A stretch of DNA of 32,362 nucleotides. Source: Lentisphaeria bacterium. GTDB lineage: Bacteria; Verrucomicrobiota; Lentisphaeria; Victivallales; Victivallaceae. The position numbers were made by a program, and so were the translations under genes. A model generated the notes under the pieces. The model ran no database searches, had not been told where the DNA came from, and saw only the letters and a program-made list of their open reading frames with translations. The DNA lies in the NCBI GenBank assembly GCA_017505415.1, contig JAFVPG010000347.1, positions 1 to 32,362 on the forward strand, read 5' to 3'. Of the stretch, positions 1 to 8,121 are shown piece after piece (the stretch's first letter is position 1; the number at the start of each line of letters is the position of its first letter).

Positions 1-19
1 ATAAAAAAAGGAGATTATT

Positions 20-646
20 ATGGCTGTTTTTGATAATGATGAAAAAAATATCAGTTACGCTCTCGGTATGAATATGTGTGAATATATTTCACATCTTCCC
101 ATCAAAATTGATGTCGAAACTTTCAGCAAGGCTTTCGCCGACTTTCACAAAGAAGGAAAATTTGCATTCGATAATGAAGAATACCGCAAATATATGACCA
201 TGTTCCAGCAGCAGGCTCAGGAAGCAGGCAAAGCCGCAATCGCTGAAATGGCTGCAAAAAATATCGAAATCGAAAAGAAATTCCTCGCTGAAAACGGTGC
301 TAAAGATGGCGTTAAAACCACTGCCAGCGGTCTTCAGTTCGAAGTCATTACCGAAGGCAGCGGCGCAAAACCCGGCAAAACCGATATGGTCAAAGTTCAT
401 TATACCGGTTCTCTGCTCAACGGACAGATATTTGACTCTTCAGTTCAACGCGGCGAACCTGCTCAGTTCGGTGTCCATCAGGTCATTCCCGGCTGGACAG
501 AAGCTCTTCAGATGATGGCTGTCGGCAGCAAATACAAACTGTATATCCCCGCCAGACTCGCTTACGGCGAAAACGGTGCAGGAGACCGCATACCGCCGAA
601 CGCAACCTTGATTTTTGAAGTCGAACTTCTTGATATAGTAAAATAA
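20..646 (+). CDS. FKBP-type peptidyl-prolyl cis-trans isomerase
   Basis: The 208-residue protein has the two-part layout of Mip/FkpA/FklB-type FKBPs. A charged helical N-terminal half (about 1-110) corresponds to the FKBP_N dimerisation region. The C-terminal FKBP catalytic domain (about 115-208) contains VKVHYTGSLLNGQIFDSS, VIPGW and LAYGENGAG...IPPNATLIFEVELLDI, the usual active-site and core signatures. The family isomerises Xaa-Pro bonds and acts as a folding helper. No signal peptide is visible, so this is probably a cytoplasmic FklB-like form and not the periplasmic FkpA/Mip type. The start ATG at 20 is supported by an AGGAG ribosome-binding site a few bases upstream. A hairpin terminator follows directly, so the gene ends its transcription unit. 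The assignment is firm at family level; the client proteins are unknown. Confidence 0.95.
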   Translation: MAVFDNDEKNISYALGMNMCEYISHLPIKIDVETFSKAFADFHKEGKFAFDNEEYRKYMTMFQQQAQEAGKAAIAEMAAKNIEIEKKFLAENGAKDGVKTTASGLQFEVITEGSGAKPGKTDMVKVHYTGSLLNGQIFDSSVQRGEPAQFGVHQVIPGWTEALQMMAVGSKYKLYIPARLAYGENGAGDRIPPNATLIFEVELLDIVK

Positions 647-669
647 CAGAATTTTTATCAGTAACAGGG

Positions 670-696
670 ACGGGGTTTTTTTGCCCCGTTTCTTTT
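670..696 (+). terminator. Rho-independent terminator after the FKBP gene
   Basis: An inverted repeat ACGGGG (670-675) / CCCCGT (684-689) with an 8-base T-rich loop is followed by TTCTTTT. It lies 24 bases after the FKBP stop codon and before the kinase gene, the right place to separate the two units. The T tract is interrupted by one C. Confidence 0.75.
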
Positions 697-724
697 ACCT
701 TGAAATAACAGACAGGATCACATC

Positions 725-1546
725 ATGGACAAAAAACTTCTCACTATTCAGGACATTTCCTGTTTCGGTCAATGTTCACTTACTGTTGCATTACCGGTCA
801 TCTCTGCATGCGGCATTGAAACAGTTATTCTTCCTTCCGCAGTTCTGTCAACTCATACTGCCGGATTCAAAAATTACACCTTCCGTGACTTGACTGATGA
901 CATGAGCTCCATTGAAAAAAGCTGGCTTGACAACGATTTGAAATTTGATGCTTTTTATACCGGTTATGTCTGCGAAAATCAGATACAGCCGATCCTCAAT
1001 ATCATGCAGAGCTGCGCAGCTCCCGGGGCAGTCCGTATCGTCGACCCTGTAATGGCTGACAACGGCAAACTCTATCCCGGATTCAATGCAGATTTCCCGC
1101 AGAAAATGGCACAACTCTGCAACGGTGCAGATTATCTTCTGCCCAATATGACCGAAGCCGCTTTTCTCCTCGGTGAAGAATGCCGCCTTGAAGGATACGA
1201 TAGAGAATATATTGAAAATACTGTCAGAAAACTTCACAGTCTCGGCGCAAAAAATGTCATTCTCACCGGAGTTTCATTTGATGACAAATATCTCGGCTGT
1301 GCCGTAAGCGATGGCAAAAAAATAGAATATGACTTCAATGAAAGACTCAGCCGCTGTTCTCACGGTACAGGGGATCTTTTCGCATCAGTTTTTGCAGGAG
1401 CAATCGTGCGCGGCAAATCAGCTCTTGAAGCCGCCGCCATTGCCGCAGATATTGTATACTGCGCCATTCCAGCCACCCCGGAAGAACACTGGTATGGAGT
1501 CTGTTTTGAAAAAGTTATTCCCGATATTGTCAAATTGTTGAAATAA
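725..1546 (+). CDS. pdxY: Pyridoxal/pyridoxamine kinase (PdxY/PdxK family)
   Basis: This 273-residue ribokinase-superfamily protein would phosphorylate pyridoxal, pyridoxamine or pyridoxine with ATP in the vitamin B6 salvage pathway in the cytosol. The N-terminus (LLTIQDISCFGQCSLTVALPV) resembles the pyridoxamine-kinase branch. The central VDPVMADNGKLY motif and DYLLPNMTEA are typical of PdxY/ThiD relatives. Near the C-terminus, SHGTGDLFASVFAGA is the GTGD anion-hole/catalytic-base motif that defines the superfamily. Length is normal. The ATG at 725 follows AGGA with a 7-base spacer. The next gene begins a few bases after the stop, suggesting cotranscription. Specificity between pyridoxal and pyridoxamine, or activity on hydroxymethylpyrimidine, cannot be settled from sequence alone. 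Confidence 0.88.
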   Translation: MDKKLLTIQDISCFGQCSLTVALPVISACGIETVILPSAVLSTHTAGFKNYTFRDLTDDMSSIEKSWLDNDLKFDAFYTGYVCENQIQPILNIMQSCAAPGAVRIVDPVMADNGKLYPGFNADFPQKMAQLCNGADYLLPNMTEAAFLLGEECRLEGYDREYIENTVRKLHSLGAKNVILTGVSFDDKYLGCAVSDGKKIEYDFNERLSRCSHGTGDLFASVFAGAIVRGKSALEAAAIAADIVYCAIPATPEEHWYGVCFEKVIPDIVKLLK

Positions 1547-1565
1547 TCAGATGAAAGGTTTTGTC

Positions 1566-2411
1566 ATGGTCAGGATTTTCAGTTATGTGTTATTGATTTC
1601 AGCTTTTTTTCTCTGCGGCTGTTCTTCTGCCAAGCAGTTGATGCTGGAGACTGAAAAAGCAGAAAAATGGCAGGGGCATGTTGAATTTGCTCCGGAATAC
1701 GCAAGAGACAAAGGGCCTTGTTTTGTTCTTTACGGTAAATATCCAACCCGATTGGTCTACAAAGATTTCATACCGGTCGATCCCGGAAAGATTTACACGC
1801 TGAAAGCATCGTTCCGCACTCTCGATCCAAACTTGCCCGCCAGCGCATACCTCGGACTGAACCTCTATGATGAAAATAAACACATCATCGGACATTACAA
1901 CGTGCAGTCCTGCAGCAATACTGATTCAGAGGTGATTTCTGCCAGAAAAGGCGATAAATTTCTGACAGTCAAGATGATAAAAAATTATGACAAGATTAAA
2001 TATTCCGCAGTTGCTTTCAATACCAAAAAAGATTTCAGCGATTTGCCGAATTACGATATTTCGCCCCAATGCGCAAAAATGTCTGCCGACAAGGATGGTA
2101 ATTTGCGCATCGACCTTAAATATCCGTTGAAAAATGATTATAAAAAGGGAACTCCTGTCCGTCTGCATTCGCCATGGTCTCCGAGTTTGTATTTTCTCGC
2201 CTCCGGCTGGATGCCGGCAGGAGACGGCAGAGATTGTACCGCCGTACTGCATGGTATATTGAATGGTCCCGGTGTGCCGCATAAAAAATTCTGGAAGGGT
2301 ACTAAATATGTCCGCCCGTTCGTCTGGTTCGGCAATTGGAACCGTCTCCCCAAAAAAGGTGCAAAACTTCTGATTGACGGCTTCTCTTTTGAAGAAAGTG
2401 ATGCTGAATAA
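1566..2411 (+). CDS. Putative lipoprotein, unknown function
   Basis: The 281-residue product begins with a lipoprotein signal peptide (MVRIFSYVLLISAFFLCGC); the lipobox LCGC puts the lipid-modified cysteine at residue 19. An ATG at 1551 is also in frame, but the AAAGG at 1554-1558 lies 7 bases before the ATG at 1566, so I prefer 1566. The mature part is rich in aromatic and glycine residues (for example IPVDPGKIYTLKASFRTL and AYLGLNLYDENKHIIG). This looks like a beta-sandwich of the carbohydrate-binding type often found in Lentisphaerota and other PVC secreted proteins, but I see no diagnostic motif. It lies directly downstream of the pyridoxal kinase gene and ends 12 bases from the convergent mnmE gene. 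Function unknown; envelope anchoring is the only firm statement. Confidence 0.7.
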   Translation: MVRIFSYVLLISAFFLCGCSSAKQLMLETEKAEKWQGHVEFAPEYARDKGPCFVLYGKYPTRLVYKDFIPVDPGKIYTLKASFRTLDPNLPASAYLGLNLYDENKHIIGHYNVQSCSNTDSEVISARKGDKFLTVKMIKNYDKIKYSAVAFNTKKDFSDLPNYDISPQCAKMSADKDGNLRIDLKYPLKNDYKKGTPVRLHSPWSPSLYFLASGWMPAGDGRDCTAVLHGILNGPGVPHKKFWKGTKYVRPFVWFGNWNRLPKKGAKLLIDGFSFEESDAE

Positions 2412-2423
2412 AAAAATAATCTT

Positions 2424-3752
2424 TTATTTACCGATACAGAAACGGCTGAATATTTCTCCGAGAATATCTGCATCTGCAGTTTCACCGGTAATAAATCCGA
2501 TATTACGCATAGCGGCATGGAGCTGCACAGCGGCTATTTCAAATTCACCTGAAGAGCAATTCAAAATAGCTTCTCCAAGCATATTTTTCACCTCTTCAAG
2601 CAGAGCCGCATGACGTGCATTAACAGCAAAATCCGCCTCTTCTGATTTATCACCCATTCCCCAGACAGCTTTTTCAAATGCATCAGAAAGTGCCTCAAGC
2701 CCTGTTCCTTTGAGAACAGAAATACGGACAGATTCCACCGGAAGTTCCGGAAGCGGCATATCATCTGAAATCAAATCACATTTGTTCCAAACCGCAATTA
2801 TATTACTGTTTTTACCGCTGTATTTTATAAGTTCATCAACGTCAGGCGCTGATGCATCAAGCATCCAGAAAACCACCTGTGCTTCATCCAAATGTTTGTA
2901 ACTGCGTTCAATGCCGATTCTTTCAACTTCTTCAGCATTTTCACGCAGTCCGGCAGTATCTATCAAACGCACAGGAATATCACGTATTATTACAGATTCC
3001 TCCAGAGAATCCCGTGTGGTTCCTGCAATATCTGTAACGATTGCACGGTCATAACCGAGCAGAAAATTAAGTAAACTTGACTTACCTGCATTCGGTTTGC
3101 CGACGATAACAGTTTTTACGCCGTTACGGAGTATATCTCCGCGTTTGGCACTGTCAAGCAAGTGCTGTACCTGCGCCAATGCGGCGGCAATTTTTTCCGG
3201 TAATTCCTCATCCCAATCAAGATTTTCTTCAGGAAAATCCAAGCGGGATTCACATTCACTTAAAATGAATAACAAATTTTCCCGCAATTCATGCAATCTG
3301 TTGCTTAAAGCGCCATCAAGTTGCCGGGATGCAATTTTCATTGCCAGATCATTATTGGATTCAATCAAATCTGCTACTGCTTCACTCTGAACGAGGTCAA
3401 GTTTACCATTCACAAACGCACGGAAGGTAAATTCTCCCGGTTCTGCCAAACGGCATTCCGGCTGATTCAACAGCAGATTCAAAACACTTTTAGCAACTCT
3501 GGCACCACCATGACACTGAAACTCAACCACATCTTCTCCGGTGTAACTTGCCGGCCCTTTGAAATAAACTGCCAGAGCATGATCAAAGCCGATGCGTACA
3601 AGCATCATTTTTCGCGTATTATCCCCGTCCAGACGGACTTTACCTATCAAGCGGTGAGCGATATTCAATGCTTGCTCTCCCGACAAACGGAGAATTGCGA
3701 CAGCTCCATTTACTCCCGATGCCAATGCTGCAATAGTATCTACTGTATTCAT
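2424..3752 (-). CDS. mnmE: tRNA uridine-5-carboxymethylaminomethyl modification GTPase MnmE
   Basis: MnmE works with MnmG to place the (carboxymethyl)aminomethyl group on U34 of tRNAs reading NNA/NNG codons. The 442-residue protein is full length. The N-terminal TrmE domain starts with MNTVDTIAALASGVNGAVAILRLSG in truncated match to the family. The G domain has G1 GKPNAGKS (218-225), G2 TTRD (about 245), G3 DTAG (265-268) and G4 NKCD (323-326). The protein ends in the invariant CIGK (439-442), whose cysteine is the catalytic residue on the modification side. The start ATG overlaps the stop of a small upstream membrane ORF as ATGA, suggesting translational coupling. It converges with the lipoprotein gene at 2411. 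Confidence 0.97.
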   Translation of the reverse strand: MNTVDTIAALASGVNGAVAILRLSGEQALNIAHRLIGKVRLDGDNTRKMMLVRIGFDHALAVYFKGPASYTGEDVVEFQCHGGARVAKSVLNLLLNQPECRLAEPGEFTFRAFVNGKLDLVQSEAVADLIESNNDLAMKIASRQLDGALSNRLHELRENLLFILSECESRLDFPEENLDWDEELPEKIAAALAQVQHLLDSAKRGDILRNGVKTVIVGKPNAGKSSLLNFLLGYDRAIVTDIAGTTRDSLEESVIIRDIPVRLIDTAGLRENAEEVERIGIERSYKHLDEAQVVFWMLDASAPDVDELIKYSGKNSNIIAVWNKCDLISDDMPLPELPVESVRISVLKGTGLEALSDAFEKAVWGMGDKSEEADFAVNARHAALLEEVKNMLGEAILNCSSGEFEIAAVQLHAAMRNIGFITGETADADILGEIFSRFCIGK

Positions 3753-3889
3753 GCTGCAACCTCTGCTGTTTGCAATTCAAATTCAAACTTTTCGCTGTTT
3801 CGTAAAACAAGTGCAGTCAGAAAATCGAAAATACCGATACATGACAACATTATTAAATCAATATAAATGAAAAACGGAACTTTTTTCAT
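3749..3889 (-). CDS. Small membrane protein coupled to mnmE, unknown
   Basis: This predicted 46-residue protein (starting MKKVPFFIYIDLIMLS) has one hydrophobic segment, about residues 5-30, followed by a polar tail. The ATG at 3889 is chosen because a strong CCGGAGG ribosome-binding site lies immediately upstream; a longer in-frame extension has no such site. Its TGA overlaps the mnmE ATG by four bases (ATGA), the classic arrangement for translational coupling, and a good promoter lies upstream. I do not recognise the protein. It may be a genuine micro-membrane protein or simply a leader peptide whose translation sets mnmE expression. Confidence 0.55.
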   Translation of the reverse strand: MKKVPFFIYIDLIMLSCIGIFDFLTALVLRNSEKFEFELQTAEVAA

Positions 3890-3934
3890 AAAACCTCCGG
3901 AAAATAAAAAACAAAACTTTACGACCAGAGCAAT

Positions 3935-3962
3935 AATATACCGCATTTTTTCTTTTTTTCAA
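3935..3962 (-). promoter_or_regulatory. Sigma70-type promoter for the small ORF-mnmE unit
   Basis: On the minus strand TTGAAA (3962-3957) and TATATT (3940-3935) are separated by 16 bases. Each differs from consensus at one position. The start of transcription would fall near 3928, about 40 bases before the ATG at 3889. Confidence 0.55.
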
Positions 3963-4014
3963 TATTGTACAGCAGAAGCATGCTTAAAATATCAAAATAA
4001 AATTTAATTTCAGC

Positions 4015-4043
4015 TTGACAAATTGCTGTTCCGGTAGTAACTT
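4015..4043 (+). promoter_or_regulatory. Sigma70-type promoter for the TadE/TadG-like cluster
   Basis: A perfect TTGACA (4015-4020) is followed after 17 bases by TAACTT (4038-4043), which matches three of six -10 positions including the first two and the last. It lies about 45 bases before the first pilus-like gene, which has an AAGGAAA ribosome-binding site at about 4070. Confidence 0.5.
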
Positions 4044-4085
4044 TAACATAAATATATAAATATTTTTCAAAAGGAAACAACTTTT

Positions 4086-4616
4086 ATGAAAAATAACCGG
4101 CGGAAAATAAAAAAACAATCAGGAGTCTCAATGCTTGAATCTCTGATCGCATTGATGATGATGTGTCTTATTTTCTTCGGCTCTTTACAGCTTTTTCAAT
4201 GGGCTTTAGCTAAACTTTTCTGCAACTATTCTGCATTTTATGCAGGCAAGGCTTACAGTCTGGGGTATTCCGTACGGACGATAAACAAAGCCGCCCGCAT
4301 TGCCGCAATTCCGATTTCAGGTCCTGATGATGACGACCTCCTGAAACTTGATAAAAAAACTCTTGAGACCCGTTTGAGAACCTATATGGCATCCGGCAAT
4401 GCAGGTGTAAAATTCCCCTACTGGGATGCCGTCGGCAATGATCCTGATCTGGAAGTCGGTCACCCGGTTGACGGTTCAGGTTTCGTGGAAGTTTCCCTCC
4501 GGAATGCACCGTATTTCTCTGATGGACTCAAACGCTTTCTCAACATCGGAGGCCGGGCTGTCCATCCCAAAGGCAGACTCAAAGTCATAAGCCACAGCGA
4601 CGGGTGGGCAGAATGA
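4086..4616 (+). CDS. TadE-like / prepilin-like membrane protein
   Basis: This 176-residue protein has a short basic N-terminus, then SG|VSMLES followed by a hydrophobic helix (about residues 15-38). Glycine followed four residues later by glutamate at +5 is the pattern cut by type IV/Tad prepilin peptidases, and the layout (single N-terminal helix, small extracytoplasmic domain) is that of TadE-like minor pilins. It is the first of three genes with the same N-terminal style, and its stop overlaps the next gene's ATG (ATGA). The C-terminal part (about 45-176) has no motif I recognise. A role in a Tad-type pilus or a related surface assembly is inferred. No TadA ATPase or prepilin peptidase is in the window, so the rest would be encoded elsewhere. 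Confidence 0.65.
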   Translation: MKNNRRKIKKQSGVSMLESLIALMMMCLIFFGSLQLFQWALAKLFCNYSAFYAGKAYSLGYSVRTINKAARIAAIPISGPDDDDLLKLDKKTLETRLRTYMASGNAGVKFPYWDAVGNDPDLEVGHPVDGSGFVEVSLRNAPYFSDGLKRFLNIGGRAVHPKGRLKVISHSDGWAE

Positions 4617-6661
4617 AATACAAAAATAAAAAATCAGGTCAGGTATTGTTTCTCGGCATCATAATGCTGCTGGTCATCTTTTTTGCCATCTTCTTTTTCT
4701 TTGATATGCACAATATCATACGCGGCAAATTGAAATTGGAGACAGCGGAACAGGCGGCATCTCTTACCGCCGCCCGCTGGCAGGCAAAGTCACTGAATCT
4801 GGTCGGCGAATTAAATCTGCTCATTGCCACTGAAAGCATGCTGAATGACAGTTCGCAAATAGCAATCCCTGATACTGTCGAATTCAAAAATGAACGGCAT
4901 GACTCCGAACAGTTGAAATTGAGCAAACTGTACAGACGCAATTCTGCCAGAGTTCAAGCGTTGAATGAAATGCAGAGCCGTATAACTTTCATCGGTCCGC
5001 TGATCGCCCTTGCCTCTGCACAGCAGGCGGCAAAAAATAACGGCGTATCCGCAGTAAATGCAAGAAAAGACCGCGGCGGCTCAGATAAACCGTCAAATGT
5101 GGCAGAGGATTTTGAAGAATACCTTGCCCGCATAGATGATGACAACAATATTTACAGTGCCGAACCGAATCTGGTGATCAACGGTTACAAATGGCGCGAA
5201 CCTTATAAACTTCTGCTTTATGAAATCACACAGGGCGGAATTGCAGTCCGACCCAATGCAACCATTACAGGGCTGGAGGGTATCAAACCTTCATTCCTTG
5301 CAGATCTTGGACTTTATCCGGCAATTCTTGCCTCTGCAAAAGGAGAACCGGCATGGTGTCAATGGCGTCTGCGGCAGCTGGTGAAAATGGACGATTCATA
5401 TTTCAATGGAGTTGAATGGTACTCTCCGGATTTTTCAGAAATAAACTTTTCGCAGCAGAGTGAAATTTATCCGCTGGATCTGCGCCTTGAATCCACTATG
5501 CTCCCGGAAAATGAATATGTACAATTTGAAGAAGAGGCAAATCGTCTGAAACAGGAAGGCGGCTATTCAGAAGATGTCATGGATTATACATCAATACTGC
5601 CGGTACGACCGAGATTTTATGTCTACAATCAGCGATGGAACAGAATGAGTGAAACTTATACCGGTCCGATAGTGGATACTCCGGATACTCCATGGAAAAG
5701 AGGTGAATACCTCAGCCGTGATGTCGCCGACTGGGCGATTTACGGCGGTGCAGCAGCCTATGCTGAATGTGTACAGTATATTCCTGAAACTCTGCCGTTC
5801 AAAAGTATTTATTCATCTTCAACTGCAAAAAAATTTGAAAAAGGCAAAGCAAATCTGAAAAATTCGCCTTCTGATGCTTTAATACGGAAAAATCTCAATT
5901 CCTCCATTCAGGTCGGCGGTAATTATACCATTGACAGACTCAATACCGGCTGCGTTGCCAAACCGCTCGGCAAACTTTCAGGAGACCGCAATCCGACTGA
6001 TATTCCAATCGTTCTGCCGGTTTTCACCCGTGTAAATCTGATACCGAGCCTGATGCAGGAGATACGCATTTTTTCTTATGAATGGCCGCTGGTCGAACAA
6101 TTTATTCTGGCATTGAGGACAATCATAGATGACGGGAAAAGCATATATGATGATGATTTGGAAATCCCCGAAGGCAGCGAATATATGCTCGAAGCTCTCC
6201 GCCTGCTCGGCACCAGGGAATTCCGCCGCCAGGGATACAACCCGGAGTACCGTGAGGAAATCATTACAACCCGTGTCCTTAAAAAATATTTTGAAAAAGA
6301 CAATCATCTTTATCATCCGACTGAAAATCCCAACGGTCCCGGCTGGCTTCAGCAGCCTGTCCTCAAACCATGCAGAAAATATCATTTGCCCATAGAAGCG
6401 TATGAAGAAGAGATTTACTGTTATACCAGAGAAAAAGCAGAAAGACTCAACAGAATGCTTGATCCGGAAAAGGAAACTCCATATTTTATTCCTGCTGAAG
6501 GCGAAGAATGGTACTGTTTCAAAGGCAAATACATAAAAGTGAAGGACGGCAAGTTTGCCGACATCATGGAAAATGATCCCGAAGAAGGCTGCGGTAAAAA
6601 AGTCGGCAGCAATCCCGGTCGTCTGCCGGCAGGTTCAAATATGAGTCCGGAGAGGTTGTAA
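4613..6661 (+). CDS. TadG-like membrane-anchored pilus-assembly protein
   Basis: This protein of about 682 residues starts with a lysine-rich stretch and SGQVLFLG, then a strongly hydrophobic segment (about 12-34), then IIRGKLKLETAEQAASLTAARWQAK. The pattern of an N-terminal helix followed by a DxA/ETAEQAA-like heptad is typical of TadG/Flp-pilus-associated proteins. The remaining ~600 residues are predicted outside the membrane and unrecognised. Unlike its two neighbours it has no glutamate at +5 after the glycine, so it is probably not processed as a pilin. A GTG at 4604 is in frame, but the ATG at 4613, which forms an ATGA overlap with the previous stop, is the more likely start. It may act as an anchor or tip component with the flanking TadE-like proteins. 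Confidence 0.6.
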   Translation: MKYKNKKSGQVLFLGIIMLLVIFFAIFFFFDMHNIIRGKLKLETAEQAASLTAARWQAKSLNLVGELNLLIATESMLNDSSQIAIPDTVEFKNERHDSEQLKLSKLYRRNSARVQALNEMQSRITFIGPLIALASAQQAAKNNGVSAVNARKDRGGSDKPSNVAEDFEEYLARIDDDNNIYSAEPNLVINGYKWREPYKLLLYEITQGGIAVRPNATITGLEGIKPSFLADLGLYPAILASAKGEPAWCQWRLRQLVKMDDSYFNGVEWYSPDFSEINFSQQSEIYPLDLRLESTMLPENEYVQFEEEANRLKQEGGYSEDVMDYTSILPVRPRFYVYNQRWNRMSETYTGPIVDTPDTPWKRGEYLSRDVADWAIYGGAAAYAECVQYIPETLPFKSIYSSSTAKKFEKGKANLKNSPSDALIRKNLNSSIQVGGNYTIDRLNTGCVAKPLGKLSGDRNPTDIPIVLPVFTRVNLIPSLMQEIRIFSYEWPLVEQFILALRTIIDDGKSIYDDDLEIPEGSEYMLEALRLLGTREFRRQGYNPEYREEIITTRVLKKYFEKDNHLYHPTENPNGPGWLQQPVLKPCRKYHLPIEAYEEEIYCYTREKAERLNRMLDPEKETPYFIPAEGEEWYCFKGKYIKVKDGKFADIMENDPEEGCGKKVGSNPGRLPAGSNMSPERL

Positions 6662-6663
6662 AT

Positions 6664-7290
6664 ATGAAAAACAGCAAAAATTCAGGTCAGGCAATCATAG
6701 AATTTCTCACTTTGCTGTTGGCTTTTTGTATATGTTTTTTGGGACTTATACTGGTCATGGGAATTTCAATAACCAATCTTGAAGTTTTCAATACTGCCAA
6801 ATTTGAAGCTGACGAAAAAGCATATCTTGCAGAAACAGGCAGAGACGGGATAAATATAAAATCGTGGATTTATACCAATTTCCCATTTATACAGCAGGAT
6901 ATTCCTTTTCTGCCTGATGACCGTCCGACCGCTTCAACCAGAGATCTGGACTCTTTTGAAATGCAATTCAATAATAAAACCTATTCTGACCCGAAAGACA
7001 GATATGTATTCAATGATTTCAAGCAGACCAATTTCAAAATTGCAGACAATTTTACTGAAAATATCAGCGGTTTGAGTTACTTTGAAACTGCAAATCTGCT
7101 GCGGGGAAGAGCTTTTATCCCCCAAAATGAAGAACGCGTTCTTACCATAAATGATCCGCAATACTTTGACCGGCAGAAAACTTATGCCGCCATCAGAAAA
7201 ATCCTCGGAATCGAAATAAAAAAATTGAATCTCGAAGATAATCATTCAAATACAGTTTATATGCCGGCAATGAAAATCCTTGATAAATGA
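6664..7290 (+). CDS. Second TadE-like / prepilin-like membrane protein
   Basis: The 208-residue protein begins with a basic stretch and SG|QAIIEF followed by a hydrophobic helix (about 13-33), again with glutamate at +5 after the glycine, the TadE/prepilin cleavage pattern. The remaining 170 residues form a polar extracytoplasmic domain without recognised motifs. It starts two bases after the TadG-like gene with AGAGG upstream and is the last gene of the pilus-like cluster. The following trmO gene is convergent. A weak hairpin (CTTGA 7279-7283 / TCAAG 7294-7298) and a T run near 7305 might end transcription, though the stem is only five base pairs. The role is inferred from N-terminal architecture and neighbours. 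Confidence 0.62.
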   Translation: MKNSKNSGQAIIEFLTLLLAFCICFLGLILVMGISITNLEVFNTAKFEADEKAYLAETGRDGINIKSWIYTNFPFIQQDIPFLPDDRPTASTRDLDSFEMQFNNKTYSDPKDRYVFNDFKQTNFKIADNFTENISGLSYFETANLLRGRAFIPQNEERVLTINDPQYFDRQKTYAAIRKILGIEIKKLNLEDNHSNTVYMPAMKILDK

Positions 7291-7308
7291 TTGTCAAGCG
7301 AAAATTTT

Positions 7309-8118
7309 TTATTCTCCCGGATAAAACATTTTATTGAAACGGCGGTGCAAATCTTTATCGCCGTATTTATCAGAAGAATCGGGTAAAAGGTCATCCACTG
7401 AATAATTACTCTGAATCGAACTGATATTTATCTTTGAATTTTTTCCGTCATAATCAAAAAATATTTTCCATGTTCTGAAATGCAGAATATGCAAATTGCC
7501 GTCTGCATTTATCTCAACCCGTTTGCGACTGCTGTCCAGCGGCCGGTAAGACAACTGAATATCACAAAAATTACGTAAATCAAAACTGCCGTTCTTCAAA
7601 ATAAAATCTGCCTGTGCCGCAGCAGTTTGCGACCAAATCAGCGTATTGGGATTTTTTTCAACCGCATCACGCCAGCCGGCTTTTGAGTCCGGAAATGAAT
7701 CAACTTCAGGGATATATGGTTTAACATCAATGACGGCAGTACCGTCCAGCAAATCACAAGTCCCCAACTTCAAACCTTCAGGAGTTATTTCAAGCAGTTC
7801 GACTGCACTGATCCCGACAGGATTCGGACGGTAGGGCGAACGGGTGGCAAAAACACTGTAACTATTTTTTTCAGCAGGCACAGGAACACGAACTCTGGGA
7901 TGCCATCTGCCGTCTTTATTGCGGTCAAATACCCAAATCAGCCAGATACGGTCAAAACCTTGCAAATCCTCTGCACACTCTCTGTAAATACGGTCATTCC
8001 AACGCAGAAATGCACCCGGCGCAGTAAAAACGGATTGTCTCGGCAGTTCATACCGGTATTTAGCCGGACTTTCTATAATACCGACAGAACGGAATGAAAA
8101 ATTATCTGTCTCTGCCAT
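7309..8118 (-). CDS. trmO: tRNA (t6A37)-N6-methyltransferase TrmO (TsaA family)
   Basis: TrmO adds a methyl group from S-adenosylmethionine to the t6A at position 37 of threonyl tRNAs. The 269-residue protein has the TsaA-like beta-barrel signatures: VGIIESPAKYRYELPRQ near the N-terminus, then FDRIWLIWVFDRN, ATRSPYRPNPVGISAVELL and LDGTAVIDVKPYIPEVD. The TRSPYRPNPVGIS block forms part of the SAM-binding dimer interface in this family. The part after about residue 160 corresponds to the family's C-terminal domain. The ATG at 8118 has GGAAG upstream and lies three bases after the proA stop, so proA and trmO are probably one operon. Normal length and intact motifs make the assignment confident. 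Confidence 0.92.
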   Translation of the reverse strand: MAETDNFSFRSVGIIESPAKYRYELPRQSVFTAPGAFLRWNDRIYRECAEDLQGFDRIWLIWVFDRNKDGRWHPRVRVPVPAEKNSYSVFATRSPYRPNPVGISAVELLEITPEGLKLGTCDLLDGTAVIDVKPYIPEVDSFPDSKAGWRDAVEKNPNTLIWSQTAAAQADFILKNGSFDLRNFCDIQLSYRPLDSSRKRVEINADGNLHILHFRTWKIFFDYDGKNSKINISSIQSNYSVDDLLPDSSDKYGDKDLHRRFNKMFYPGE

Positions 8119-8121
8119 ATT

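Noticed and set aside
3321-3866. 181-codon plus-strand open frame opposite mnmE
   Set aside because: Antisense to the conserved mnmE coding sequence; composition typical of a shadow frame.
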